Notes under the pieces: generated by a model | The model's database searches: none | Told to the model about the DNA's origin: nothing | What the model saw: only the letters and a program-made list of their open reading frames with translations | Shown: one piece after another, positions 11,591 through 23,559 of the stretch | Layout of the letters: every line of letters starts with the position of its first letter | Numbering within the stretch: the stretch's first letter is position 1 | Source: Mytilisepta virgata | Taxonomy: Eukaryota > Mollusca > Bivalvia > Mytilida > Mytilidae | Length of the DNA: 64,000 bases | Direction of reading: 5' to 3' | Assembly (NCBI GenBank): GCA_028015205.1 | Contig: CM051514.1 | Coordinates: forward strand, 43,106,150 to 43,170,149 | Translations under genes and position numbers: made by a program

Positions 11591-11843
11591 GGACAAGATC
11601 AAAAGTTCAATGTAGGATAAAAAACTTAATTCAAATATTTTTTTTTTTTGGGGGGGGGGGGGCAAAAATCGCTGCAAGTTTTGTTATTCGACATCGATTT
11701 TCGGATTGAAAAATACGGATTCAAGTCATGTCCAAGTCACAGAACAAACATACATTGTTGAGGGAAAACAGGACCCATGGTACAAAAATGTGTGCGTCTT
11801 CCAAGGAAGACATGTGTGGCCTGCGGACGTCAATTTTTACAAA
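11590..11843 (+). mobile_element. Poly-G foldback MITE, truncated duplicate
   Basis: It is the copy of 6,988-7,240 within the tandem duplication. The G run is one base longer here, which shifts the 4,602-bp offset to 4,603. Confidence 0.75.
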
Positions 11844-12338
11844 AGATATTAAAATTTTCTAAAATGAAATATATATGCAAACCTTTGCATTAAGGTTAAT
11901 GCACAGAGAAAGTTTCATCAAATTGCTTTGAGCGGTTATGGAGTAGTAGCGGACTTGACACCTCACCAGACTTGATACTTCACTGGCAATGTGACGGGTG
12001 CCGTTAACGGACCAGAACATGGTTACCCTTTCGGGAGCACCTGATGTAACTAGCGTTTTTTTATAGGAGTTCACATTGCTAGTTGCTTTAGTTTCTGTAC
12101 TGTCTTCTAGTTTTGTTTAGTTTTTTAGTACGTTTATCATTCTTTTAGTTATACTTATATCCGTGTGGCATTTGTTTGCTGTGTTCCATTCTCCTGACTT
12201 TGTCATTTCCTTGAACTTCACATTTGTAGACCTTTCCCACTGTTTTGTCGCTTCTGTATTCTTTGCCGATATATAGAACGATTGTAGTATAAATAATAAT
12301 AAACTGAAATTATTTAGCCTTATTTTTTGTCTATTCAG

Positions 12339-12410
12339 GGTCTTAGACAACAACCATCTGTCGGTAATAGAAGCAGGTGCCTTCAGCAATTTGCCGGATT
12401 TAGACAATTT
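12339..12410 (+). CDS. LRR exon A2 (24-residue leucine-rich repeat)
   Basis: The exon is identical to A1 at 7,736, with the same acceptor, donor and phase, reading VLDNNHLSVIEAGAF and SNLPDLDN. If the 4.6-kb duplication is real, the protein carries two identical adjacent repeats here. If it is an assembly artefact, this exon does not exist separately. Confidence 0.7.
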
Positions 12411-13562
12411 GTAAGTTTTATATATTGATTTTTGACTTTTTCTTAATTTTAAGTTTTGGTTTTTCTTGTGGCAAATAATTCAATTTTTTTTTTATCTCAA
12501 ATTAACATTTTTTTGTGTTAAATCATATTAAAATCGCCTGTTTTCGTATAGTATTGTTTAGTATTGGTTAAATTTCTTCAAAAACAATTGGGGGAATTCG
12601 CCCATTAGGATATCGTCATCTATTGTGTATATACAATCCTGACTGACCTTTTATGAATACTTACAAAGAGGCCTTTGTAAAGAAATAAATGAAGCAACGT
12701 CTATCTTTTGCATATACTTTCCTATTAAAGAATGAACAGATTCAGCAGAGGCTGCAAAATTCTTGTCACTAGTGTTGTGAAGAAGATGTCCCGACAGCGA
12801 ACCTAAAGACAAAGCTCATCATATTATCAACAATATAATAACACTATCACATTTATTTCCAATATGATACTTATAAAATAAAAGAAATATGTGTATGAAA
12901 CCAATATTGAAAGATAAAAACGATTTCATGAAATACACAACACAGAATAAGAGCCCAGTCAATCAACGTCGCCCAACAGACAAAACCCTCGACAAACAAT
13001 TACATAAAATCAGCACAAAACGCGAACATAAAGAGCCCAGAGATTAGGACGATCTGATTGACTATGATTACACATTTGAATATTCTTGGAAATTATAATT
13101 TTGAACTATGTGTTCTGGTTGGAGTATTTGATAACTTATCATAATTAGATAGTTATGTTGGTTTTCAACATTTAAGGCCTTGATCATCATTGATGGATTG
13201 ACGAAATTTGCTCATCTTGTGCATCAAAATTGGTATCAAAGAATTATATTTCAATCACTAAGTTGATGTTACTGCTGGTGGACTCCATAAAAGGATTAAT
13301 TGTTTGATAGGTATATTTTCGCTGAGGTCGATACATAACTAAATGTCATTGCGCCTTAATTTTCACATTCGACCTTCTTGTAGTTTAGTAATGAAGGAGC
13401 TAGAATATTTATTTGGAAGCAATGGGTTTGATTCTTTCAAATTTGATGTTTTGTTTGGAGGACTTTTAATCAGCGTTAGCCATATCTTCAATTAGGAGTT
13501 CACGATTTCTGATTGACAATCCACAAAGTATTCCAACGTTTTCAGTGACAATTTAAGAAGTT

Positions 13563-14063
13563 TTAGATCCCTTCGAATGCATCCTTTTTTTCAATACTAG
13601 AAAACATGTTTATCAAAAAATATAAGCTTTGGATGAGAAAAAAATCAACAAGCAGAAGTGCCCAATTGGTGCCCATCGGAATGCATATTGTCTGTTGAAA
13701 CACTAATCCACCAAAGTGGACAAATATATTGTCAATCAAAAAATCCAACAAAGTGATGATTTCATCATCCGTGTATTTATTGTTTAACTTTTAGTTGCAC
13801 AAATTATGTCTTGGTACCTGCGTTTCCCATTTTCGTAAAAAAGCAGCGATGAATTAAAATCGTCAGTATTTCTTTTAGATGCAAATGTGGAATTGTAGTA
13901 TAGAGGGTAGGGGAATCAAAAGCTTTAATTTTGGTCCACGAAGAAGCAGATCTGGGTGCTAGGTTCTCTGCAAATTCTTTCGAGTTTTTCAAAATCCACA
14001 TCTCATTAATTTCATTCCTGGCATAGCAAGTGTCACAATAATTTTAGATGCCCGTTTTTACAG
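13563..14063 (-). pseudogene. Penelope-like RT, inverted N-terminal half, unit 2
   Basis: It is the duplicate of 8,960-9,460 with the same minus-strand segments (WILKNSKEFAENLAPR, TLYTTIPHLHLKE, FGGLVFQQTICIPMGTN). Confidence 0.85.
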
Positions 14064-14090
14064 CTATCAAGATGGAATTTTAAACAGCTT

Positions 14091-14418
14091 AGACTCGGAA
14101 AGAAAAGAAACTAGCCCAGTCCTTAAATTCAGTTTCCGTCATATAGATGATGTCTTGTCACTTAATAATACTTACTCTAATGATTAACTTGATGTACATC
14201 TCATCTATGAACGTGACATTAAAGATACTACAGACACACAATTGTATGCTTCATATCCAGATTTGTACGTGTATATGTGTGTATATGTATTAATGGACGG
14301 TTGACATCAAAACTGTATGACCAAAGCGTTGATTTTCCGATTGTGAACTTCCCCATTCATAGCAGTAAGAAACCAAGGTCTCCCGTCTATTGTGTGTACA
14401 TTTCTGTTCATTCGTTAC
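14091..14418 (+). pseudogene. Penelope-like RT, C-terminal half, unit 2
   Basis: It is the duplicate of 9,488-9,815, with the same FRHIDD in place of FRYIDD and the same stop in the NDYLDVHL segment. Confidence 0.8.
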
Positions 14419-14826
14419 TGCCGCGCATGTAAATCCTTCTTGAATTGACACCCCGTCGGACTTTATAACTCACCAGACTTGACACTTCACTGGCAATGTG
14501 ACGGGTGAAGTTTACAGGACATGCTTACCCGTTCCGATTTTTTATGGGAGTTCTCATTGCCAGTGCTTTAGTTTCTATGCTGTCTTTTTCTAGCTTAGTT
14601 TAGTTTTTTGTACGTTTTTTATTCCATTAATTATACATATATCCTTGTGGTGTTTCTTTGTTGTGTTCCATTCTGCTGACTTTGTCTTTTCCTATGACTT
14701 CACATTTGTGCACTCTTTTACTGTTGTGTCGCTTTGGTATTCTCTTGCCGATATATAGAACGATTGCAGTACATGTATAACCAATAATAAACTAAAGTAT
14801 TTGACCTTCATTTTTTCTCTATTCAG

Positions 14827-14898
14827 GTACTTGAACTACAACCATCTATCGGTAATAGAAGCAGGTGCCTTCAGCAATTTGCCAGATTTAGACAATTT
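14827..14898 (+). CDS. LRR exon A3 (24-residue leucine-rich repeat)
   Basis: The exon lies between 'ctctattcag' and 'gtaagttt' in phase 2. It reads YLNYNHLSVIEAGAF, SNLPDLDN and a split Leu codon. Asn and Tyr replace Asp and Asn at two beta-strand positions compared with the array consensus YLDNNHL. It is followed by exon B1 in the same unit. Confidence 0.88.
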
Positions 14899-15487
14899 GT
14901 AAGTTTTATATATTGATTTTTGACTTTTTCTTAATTTTAAGTTTTGATGTTTCTTGTGGCAAATAATTCAATTTTTTTTATCTCAAATTAACATTTCTTT
15001 TGTGTTAAATCATATTAAAATCGCCTGTTTTCTTATGGTATTGTTTAGTATCGGTTAAATTTCTTCGAAAACAATTGGGGGAATTTGCCCATTAGGATAT
15101 TGTCATCTATTGTGTATATAAAATATTGACTGATCTTTTATGAATACTTACAAAGAGGCCTTTGTAAAGAAATAAATGAAGCAACTTCTATCTTTTGCAT
15201 ATACTTTCCTATTAAAGAATGAACAGATTCAGCAGAGGCTGCAAAATTCTTGTCACTAGTGTTGTAAAGAAGATGTCCAGACAGACAAAACCCTCGACAA
15301 ACAATTACATAAAATCTGCACAAAACGCGAACATAAAGAGCCCAGAGATTAGGATAACCTGATTGACTATGATTATACATTTGAATATTCTTGGAAATTA
15401 TAATTTTGAACTATGTGTTCTGGTTGGAGTATTTGATAACTTGTGCATCAAAATTGGTATCAAAGAATTATATTTTAATCACTAAGT

Positions 15488-15800
15488 TGATGTTACTGCT
15501 TGTGGACTCCAAGTCCCCGAGGGTATCCCCATCGCAGTAGCTGGTATTTCGATACTAACCCGAAATTGATACTTAAAATTTACTGTTACAAAAATATAAA
15601 ATTTGTGAAAACTGAGGATTATCTCCCTCGTGCATATCTGTGTCCTTAGTCGGTTTTGGCTTTACCCATTTTGGTCATTTTGGTATTTTGAATTTTTTCT
15701 TCAAACGTTTGGATTGTTATTTTGGTTTTCAACATTTCAGGACATGAGCACACAATTAATGAGTCGTAAATCGACCAAATGTGCACATCTTCTTCATCAA
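15488..15800 (+). repeat. Penelope terminal-repeat segment between exons A3 and B1
   Basis: It contains 'gtccccgagggtatcccc', 'agtagctggtatttcgatac', 'aggattatctccctcgtgca' and, near 15,740, 'gagcacacaattaatgagtc' followed by 'gtaaatcgaccaaatgtgca'. The same order of blocks is seen at 19,020, 25,265, and on the minus strand at 41,790-42,050 and 51,880-52,275. The hammerhead-like core is damaged (attaatga for ctgatga, ccaaa for cgaaa). Confidence 0.6.
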
Positions 15801-15837
15801 AATTGGTATCAAAGAATTATATTTTTTCTAATTTTAG

Positions 15838-15909
15838 ATATATCATATACAACAACCTGACGAAAATTCCTGCAGGGGTATTTACTAACTTAACGGCATT
15901 AGATAGTTT
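15838..15909 (+). CDS. LRR exon B1 (24-residue leucine-rich repeat)
   Basis: The 72-nt phase-2 exon lies between 'taattttag' and 'gtaagttg' and reads YIIYNNLTKIPAGVFTNLTA followed by LDS and a split Leu codon. It is a different repeat type from exon A (KIPAGVF instead of VIEAGAF). It alternates with A in complete units. Confidence 0.87.
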
Positions 15910-16794
15910 GTAAGTTGATCACAGGACATAACAGATTTTTCATTTCTAATGTTTTACTTTTGTGTTCTAAGTTATGCATGTTTGTAATTTCAATTTTGTC
16001 TCTGCAGAATTCTTGTTTTTAACTCACAACTTTGTGTAATGGTAATGTACCACCAAATTCTATGCAATTACATGATTTACATTATGTGGATTGATTGTTT
16101 TTTTTAAATTGTGCGATTTCGCGGATCTAACGAAGTTCAATGCAAAAATATCGAAGCCATTTTTATATAAAAGCTAAGGAGATGTCGGTACCGACTGCTT
16201 CTGATGAATGCTTGGGAAATCAATAAACTTTCTACTTGTATTTTGGTATTTAACCAAAGAAAGGTATGTGCTTTTGCATCTTAGGAACAACATATATTTT
16301 CTTTTTGTCAAGGAAATAATATGGCCGTTATTGACTCCCTGTTTTCAAGTAACGTTTTGTCTTCAATAAACAATCCGAAAATATACGAGAAATCTTTCTT
16401 TTTATAATTTTGCACACACCAAAATTTTAAATAATTTCGTAAAATAAAAAGTAGTAAAATGAAATGTAATTAAGAGGAAAATTTCATTAACAAAACTTTA
16501 ATAAAACCTTACGAATAATTTGCATAATTGGATTAATGGATAGGTATATTTGCCCTGAAGTCGATACATAACTAAATGCCATTGCGCCAAAATTTTCACA
16601 TTCGACCTTCTTGTAATTTAGTAATGACGTAGCCAGAATATTTATTTGGAAACAACGGGTTTGATTGTTTCAAATTTGATATTTTGTTTGGAGGACTTTT
16701 AATCAGCGTTAGCCATATCTTCAATTAGGAGTTCGCGATTTCTGATTGACAATCCACAAAGTATTCCAACGTTTTCAGTGACAATTTAAGAAGT

Positions 16795-17333
16795 TTTAGA
16801 TCCCTTCGAATGCATCCTTTTTTTCAATACTAGAAAACATGTTTATCACAAAAATATAAGCTTTGGATGAAGTCTGCCTCGTAAGAATAGAGAAAAAAAT
16901 CAACAAGCAGAAGTGCCCAATTGGTGCCCATCGGAATGCATATTGTCTGTTGAAACACTAATCCACCAAAGTGGATAAATATATTGTCAATCAAAAAATC
17001 CAACAAAGTGATGATTTCATCATCGGTGTATTTATTGTTTAACTTTTAGTTGCACAAATTATGTCTTAGTACCTGCGTTTCCCATTTTCGTAAAAAAGCA
17101 GCAATGAATTAAAATCGTTAGTATTTCTTTTAGATGCAAATGTGGAATTGTAGTATAGAGGGTAGAGGAATCAAAAGCTTTAAAGTTGGTCCACGAAGAA
17201 GCAAATCTGGGTGCTAGGTTCTCTGCAAATTCTTTCGAGTTTTTCAAAATCCACATCTCATTAATTTCATTCCTGGCATAGCAAGTGTCACAATAATTTT
17301 GGATGCCCGTTTTTACAGCTATCAAGATGGAAT
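16795..17333 (-). pseudogene. Penelope-like RT, inverted N-terminal half, unit 3
   Basis: The minus strand begins at 17,325 with AVKTGIQNYCDTCYARNEIN, runs through WILKNSKEFAENLAPRFASS and FDSSTLYTTIPHLHLKEIL, and after stops through the LVFQQTICIPMGTN block to about 16,795. It is one of the best preserved N-terminal pieces in the array. The break at about 17,333 joins it head-to-head to the C-terminal half. Confidence 0.88.
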
Positions 17334-17862
17334 TTAAAACAGCTTAGACTCGGAAAGAAAAGAAACTAGCCCAGTCCTTAATTTCAGTTTCCGTTATATA
17401 GATGATGTCTTGTCACTTAATAATACTTACTCTAATGATTACCTTGATGTACATCTCATCTATGAACGTGACATTAAAGATACTACAGACACACAATTGT
17501 ATGCTTCATATCTAGATTTGTACGTGTATATGTGTGTATATGTATTAATGGACGGTTGACATCAAAACTGTATGACCAAAGCGTTGATTTTCCGATTGTG
17601 AACTTCCCCTTTCATAGCAATAACAAACCAAGGTATCCCGTCTATTGTGTGTACATTTCGGTTCATTCGTTACTGCCGCGCATGTGATTTATACGGCAAC
17701 TTTCTTAGCATGGCTAGATTCCTGTCACATACACTTCTAAGACATGGTTATGTTCAGTCTGTGGTAATTTCATCACTCCAAAAGTTTTACGGCCGCCATC
17801 AGGAACCGATTTGCCGATATGAAGCTTCTATCTCGGGTATGAGACTAGATATATTCATGTAG
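17334..17862 (+). pseudogene. Penelope-like RT, C-terminal half, unit 3
   Basis: The plus strand gives LNFSFRYIDDVLSLNNTYSN with the catalytic YIDD, then YLDVHLIYERDIKDTTDTQ. After stops it gives FIRYCRACDLYGNFLSMARF and SLQKFYGRHQEPICRYEASI, ending at about 17,862. The order and spacing match the C-terminal half of Penelope-like RTs. No GIY-YIG endonuclease module follows. Confidence 0.88.
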
Positions 17863-18257
17863 ATGCCACATCCTTCTTGAATTGACACCCCGTCGGACTT
17901 TACAACTCACCAGACTTGAAACTTCAGTGGCAATGTGACGAGTGAAGTTTACAGGACATGCTTAACCGTTCCGGTTTTTTATTGGAGTTCTCATTGCCGG
18001 TGCTTTAGTTTCTATGCTGTCTTTTTCTAGCTTAGTTTAGTTTTTTGTACGTTTTTTATTCTGTTAATTATACATATATCCTTGTGGTGTTTCTTTGTTG
18101 TGTTCCATTCTGCTGACTTTGTCTTTTCCTATGACTTCAAATTTGTGCACTCTTTTACTGTTTAGTCGCTTTGGTATTCTCTTGCCGATATATAGAACGC
18201 TTGCAGTATAACCAATAATAAACTTAAGTATTTGACCTTCATTTTTTCTCTATTCAG

Positions 18258-18329
18258 GTACTTGGACAACAACCATCTATCGGTAATAGAAGCAGGTGCC
18301 TTCAGCAATTTGTCAGATTTAGACAATTT
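18258..18329 (+). CDS. LRR exon A4 (24-residue leucine-rich repeat)
   Basis: The phase-2, 72-nt exon reads YLDNNHLSVIEAGAF, SNLSDLDN and a split Leu codon. Ser replaces the usual Pro. The acceptor is 'tattcag' and the donor 'gtaagttt'. Confidence 0.88.
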
Positions 18330-19019
18330 GTAAGTTTTATATATTGATTTTTTACTTTTTCTTAATTTTAAGATTTTATTTTTATTGTGGCAAATAATTC
18401 AATTTTTTTTATCTCAAATTAACATTTCTTTTGTGTTAAATGATATTAAAATCGCCTGTTTTCTTATAGTATTGTTTAGTTTCGGTTAACTTTCTTCGAA
18501 AACAATTGGGGGAATTTGCACATTAGGATATTGTCATCTATTGTGTATATAAAATCCTGACTGATCTTTTATGAATACTTACAAAGAGGCCTTTGTAAAG
18601 AAATAAATGAAGCAACTTCTAACTTTTGCATATACTTTCCTATTAAAGAATGAACAGATTCAGCAGAGGCTGCAAAATTCTTGTCACTAGTGTTGTAAAG
18701 AAGATGTCCAGACAGACAAAACCCTCGACAAACAATTACATAAAATCTGCACAAAATGCGAACATAAAGAGCCCAGAGATTAGGATAACCTGATTGACTA
18801 TAATTATACATTTGAATATTCTTGGAAATTATAATTTTGAACTATGTGTTCTGGTTGGAGCATTTGATAACTTATCATAATTAGATAGTTATTTTGGTTT
18901 TCAAAATTTTAGGCCTTGAGCACAACTGATGGATTGCAAATCGACGAAATTTGCTCATCTTGTGCATCAAAATTAGTATCAAAGAATTATATTTTAACCA
19001 CTAAGTTGATATTACTGCT

Positions 19020-19320
19020 GGCGGACTCCAAGTCCCCGAGGGTATCCCCATCGCAGTAGCTGGTATTTCGATACTAACTCCAAATTGATACTTAAAATTT
19101 ACTGTTACATAAATGTAAAATTTGTGAAAACTGAGGATTATCTCTCTCGTGCATAGCTGTGTCCTTAGTCGGTTTTGGCTTTACCCATTTTGGTCATTTT
19201 GGTATTTTGTATTTTTTCTACAAACGTTTGGATTGTTATTTTGGTTTTCAACATTTCAGGCCATGAGCACACAATTAATGAGTCGTAAATCGACCAAATG
19301 TGCACATCTTCATCAAAATT
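19020..19320 (+). repeat. Penelope terminal-repeat segment between exons A4 and B2
   Basis: It has the same block order as 15,488-15,800: 'gtccccgagggtatcccc', 'ggtatttcgatactaac', 'ctcgtgcatagctgtgtcct' and 'aatgagtcgtaaatcgacc'. An additional hammerhead-like relic, 'acaactgatggattgcaaat' then 'cgacgaaatttgctc', lies just upstream at about 18,922. Confidence 0.55.
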
Positions 19321-19353
19321 GGTATCAAAGAATTATATTTTTTATAATTTTAG

Positions 19354-19425
19354 ATATATCAGATACAACAACCTGACGAAAATTCCTGCAGGGGTATTTA
19401 CTAATTTAACGTCATTAGATAGTCT
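19354..19425 (+). CDS. LRR exon B2 (24-residue leucine-rich repeat)
   Basis: The phase-2, 72-nt exon between 'aattttag' and 'gtaagttg' reads YIRYNNLTKIPAGVFTNLTS, then LDS and a split Leu codon (CT|G). It differs from B1 by Ile to Arg and Ala to Ser. Confidence 0.87.
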
Positions 19426-20335
19426 GTAAGTTGATCACAGGACATAACAGATTTTTCATTTCTAATGTTTTACTTCTGTGTTATAAGTTCGTTATGCATG
19501 TTTGTAATTTCAATTTTGTCTCTGCAGAATTCTTGTTTTTAACTCACAACTTTGTGTAATGGTAATGTACCACCAAATTCTATGCAATTACATGATTTAC
19601 ATTATGTGGATTGATTGTTTTTTTTTAAATTGTGCGGTTTTCGCGGATCTAACGAACTACAAATTTAAAAGTTCAATGCAAAAATATCGAAGCCATTTTT
19701 ATATAAAAGCTAAGGAGATGTCGGTACCGACTGCTTCTGTTGGAAGCTTGGGAAAACAATAAGCTTTCTACTGGTATTTTGGTATTTAACCAAAGAAAGG
19801 TATGTGCTTTTGCATCTTAGAAACAACATATATTTTCTTTTTGTCAAGGAAATAATATGGCCGTTATTGACTCCCTGTTTTCAAGTAACGTTTTGTCTTC
19901 AATAAACAATCCGAAAATATACGAGAAATCTTTTTTTTATAATTTTGCACACACCAAAATTTTAAATAATTTCGTAAAATAAAAAGTAGTAAAATGAAAT
20001 GTAATTAAGAGGAAAATTTCATTAACAAAACTTTAGTAAAACCTTACGAATAATTTCCATAATTGGATTAATGGATAGGTATATTTGCCCTGAGGTCGAT
20101 ACATAACTAAATACCATTGCGCCTTAATTTTCACATTCGACCTTCTTGAAGTTTAGTAATGAAGTAGCTATAAGATTTATTTGAAAGCAATGGGTTTGAT
20201 TGTTTCAAATTTGATATTTTGTTTGGAGGACTTTTAATCAGCGTTAGCCATATCTTCAATTAGGAGTTCGCGATTTCTGATTGACAATCCACAAAGTATT
20301 CCAACGTTTTCAGTGACAATTTAAGAAGTTTTAGA

Positions 20336-20870
20336 TCCCTTCGAATGCATCCTTTTTTTCAATACTAGAAAACATGTTCATCACAAAAATATAAGCTTTG
20401 GATGAAGTCTGCCTCATAAGAATAGAGAAAAAAATCAACAAGCGGAGGTGCCCAATTGGTGCCCATCGGAATGCATAATGTCTGTTGAAAAACTAATCCA
20501 CCAAAGTGGAAAAATATATTGTCAATCAAAAAATCCAACAAAATGATGATTTCATCATCGGTGTATTTATTGTTTAACTTTTAGGTTCACAAATTATGTC
20601 TTGGCCTGCGTTTCCCATTTTCGTAAAAAGAAGCAGCGATGAATTAAAATCGTCAGTATTTCTTTCAGATGCAAATGTGGAATTGTAGTATAGAGGGTAG
20701 AGGAATCAAAAGTTTTAATGTTGGTACACGAAGAAACAGATCTGGGTGCTAGGTTCTCTGCAAATTCTTTCGAGTTTTTCAAAATCCACATCTCATTAAT
20801 TTCATTCCTGGCATAGCAAGTGTCACAATAATTTTGGATGCCCGTTTTTACAGCTATCAAGATGGAATTT
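20336..20870 (-). pseudogene. Penelope-like RT, inverted N-terminal half, unit 4
   Basis: The minus strand again shows AVKTGIQNYCDTCYARNEIN, WILKNSKEFAENLAPRSVSS and FDSSTLYTTIPHLHLKEIL, with a frameshift in the A/G run near 20,628 compared with unit 3. The motif B block follows down to about 20,336. Confidence 0.87.
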
Positions 20871-20883
20871 AAAACAGCTTAGA

Positions 20884-21396
20884 CTCGGAATGAAAAGAAA
20901 CTAACCCAGTCCTTAATTTCAGTTTCCGTTATATAGATGATGTCTTGTCACTTAATAATACTTACTCTAATGATTACCTTGATGTACATCTCATCTATGA
21001 ACGTGACATTAAAGATACTACAGACACACAATTGTATGCTTCATATCTAGATTTGTACGTGTATATGTGTGTATATGTATTAATGGACGGTTGGCATCAA
21101 AACTGTATGACCAAAGCTTTGATTTTCCGATTGTGAACTTCCCCTTTCATAGCAGTAACAAACCAAGGTCTCCCGTCTATTGTGTGTACATTTCAGTTCA
21201 TTCGTTACTGCCGCGCATGTGATTTATACGGCAACTTTCTTAGCATGGCTAGATTGCTGTCACATACACTTCTAAGACATGGTTATGTTCAGTCTGTGGT
21301 AATTTCATCACTACAAAAGTTTTACGGTCGCCACCAGGAACCGATTTGCCGATATGAAGCTTCTATCTCGGGTATGAGACTAGATATATTCATGTA
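20884..21396 (+). pseudogene. Penelope-like RT, C-terminal half, unit 4
   Basis: It carries FRYIDDVLSLNNTYSNDYLD, IKDTTDTQLYASYLDLYV, and later FIRYCRACDLYGNFLSMARL and LQKFYGRHQEPICRYEAS. One stop and one frame change separate the two blocks. As in units 1-3, about 36 bp just before SERKET, present in units 5 and 6, are missing. Confidence 0.87.
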
Positions 21397-21793
21397 GATT
21401 CCACATCCTTCTTGAATTGACACTCCGTTGGACTTTACAACTCACCAGACTTGACACTTCTGTGGCAATGTGACGGGTGAAGTTTACAGGACATGCTTAA
21501 CCGTTCCGGTGTTTTATGGGAGTTCTCATTGCCGGTGCTTTAGTTTCTATGCTGTCTTTTTCTAGCTTAGTTTAGTTTTTTGTACGTTTTTTATTCTATA
21601 AGTTATTCATATATCCTTGTGGTGTTTCTTTGTTGTGTTCCATTCTGCTGACTTTGTCTTTTCCTATGACTTCACATTTGTGCACTGTTTCACTGTTTTG
21701 TCGCTTTGGTATTCTCTTGCCGATATATAGAACGCTTGCAGTATGACCAATAATAAGCTGAAGGTATTTGACCTTCATTTGATTTCTATTCAG

Positions 21794-21865
21794 GTACTTG
21801 GAAAACAACCATCTATCGGTAATAGAAGCAGGTGCTTTCAGTAATTTGCCGGATTTAGACAATTT
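21794..21865 (+). CDS. LRR exon A5 (24-residue leucine-rich repeat)
   Basis: The phase-2, 72-nt exon reads YLENNHLSVIEAGAF, SNLPDLDN and a split Leu codon. Glu replaces Asp at a beta-strand position. No exon B follows before the next exon A. Confidence 0.88.
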
Positions 21866-23024
21866 GTAAGTTTCACATATTGATTTTTGACTTTTTCTTA
21901 ATTTTAAGTTTTGATTTTTCTTGTGGCAAATAATTCATTTTTTTTTATCTCAAATTAACATTCTTTTGTGTTAAATTGTATTAAAATCGCCTGTTTTCTT
22001 ATAGTATTGTTTAGTTTCGGTTAAATTTCTTCAAAAACAATTGGGGGAATTTGCCCATTAGGATATTGTTATTGTGTATATACAATCCTGACTGATCTTT
22101 TATGAATACTTACAAAGAGGCCTTTGTAAGGAAATAAATGAAGCAACTTCTATCTATTGCATATACTTTCCTATTAAAGAATGAACAGATTCAGCAGAGG
22201 CTGCAAAATTCTTGTCACTAGTGTTGTAAAAAAGATGTCCAGACAGCAAACCTAAAGACAAAGTTCATCATATTATCAACAATATAATAACACGACCTTT
22301 CACATTTATTTGCAATATGATACTTATAAAAAAAAGACATATGAGTATGAAACCAATATTGAAAGACAAAAACGATTTCATGAAATACACAACACAGAAT
22401 AAGAGCCCAGTCAATCAACGTCTCCCAGCAGACAAAACCCCCGACAAACAATTACATAAAATCAGCACAAAACGCGAACATAAAGAGCCCAGAGATTAGG
22501 ATAATCTGATTGACTATGATTATACATTTGAATATCCTTGGAAATTATAATTTTGAACTATGTGTTGTGGTTGGAGTATTGATAACTTATCATAATTAGA
22601 TAGTTATGTTGGTTTTCAACATTTAAGGCCTTGAGCACAACTGATGGATTGCAAATCGACGAACTATGCTCATCTTGTGCATCAAAATTGGTATCAAATA
22701 ATTATATTTCAATCACTAAGTTGATGTGCTGGTGGACTCCATAATCGGATTAATTGTTTGATAGGTATATTTGCGCTGAGGTCGATACATAACTAAATGT
22801 CATTGCGCCTTAATTTTCACATTCGACCTTCTTGTAATTTAGTAATGAAGTAGCTAGAATATTTATTTGGAAACAATAGGTTTGATTGTTTCAAATTTGA
22901 TGTTTTGTTTGGAGGACTTTTAATCAGCGTTAGCCTTATCTTCAATTAGGAGTTCGCGATTTCTGATTCACAATCCACAAAGTATTCCAAAGTTTTCAGT
23001 GACAATTTAAGAAGTTTTAGATCC

Positions 23025-23545
23025 CTTCGAATGCATCCTTTTTTTCAATACTAGAAAACATGTTTATCACAAAAATATAAGCTTTGGATGAAATCTGCCT
23101 CATAAGAATAGAGAAAAAAATCAACAAGCAGAGGTGCCCAATCGGTGCCCATCGGAATGCATATTGTCTGTTGAAACACTAGTCCACCAAAGTGGACAAA
23201 TATATTGTCAATCAAAAAATCCAACAAAGTGATGATTTCATCATCGGTGTATTTATTGTTTAACTTTTAGTTGCACAAATTATGTCTTGGTACCTGCGTT
23301 TCCCATTTCCGTTGAAAAAAACAGCGATGAATTAAAATCGTCAGTATTTCTTTTAGCTGCAAATGTGGAATTGTAGTATAGAGGGTAGAGGAATCAAAAG
23401 CTTTAATGTTGGTACACGAAGAAAGAAATCTGGGTGCTAGGTTCTCTGCAAATTCTTTCGAGTTTTTCAAAATCCACATCTCATTAATTTCATTCCTGGC
23501 ATAGCAAGTGTCACAATAATTTTGGATGCCCGTTTTTACAGCTAT
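23025..23545 (-). pseudogene. Penelope-like RT, inverted N-terminal half, unit 5
   Basis: It carries WILKNSKEFAENLAPRFLSS and FDSSTLYTTIPHLQLKEIL on the minus strand (23,479-23,267), with the motif B block down to about 23,025. Confidence 0.86.
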
Positions 23546-23559
23546 TAAGATGGAATTTA

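Larger units (their letters stand above)
10182..14784 (+). repeat. Large tandem duplication, copy 2
   Basis: It is a near-exact copy of 5,580-10,181 (offset 4,602-4,603 bp); open frames in the two copies translate identically. It ends at 'acatgtataaccaat' (about 14,784), where the sequence continues into 'aataaactaaag' and exon A3, as in the other array units. This right edge is therefore the ancestral arrangement and the junction at 10,181/10,182 is the new one. Confidence 0.92.
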
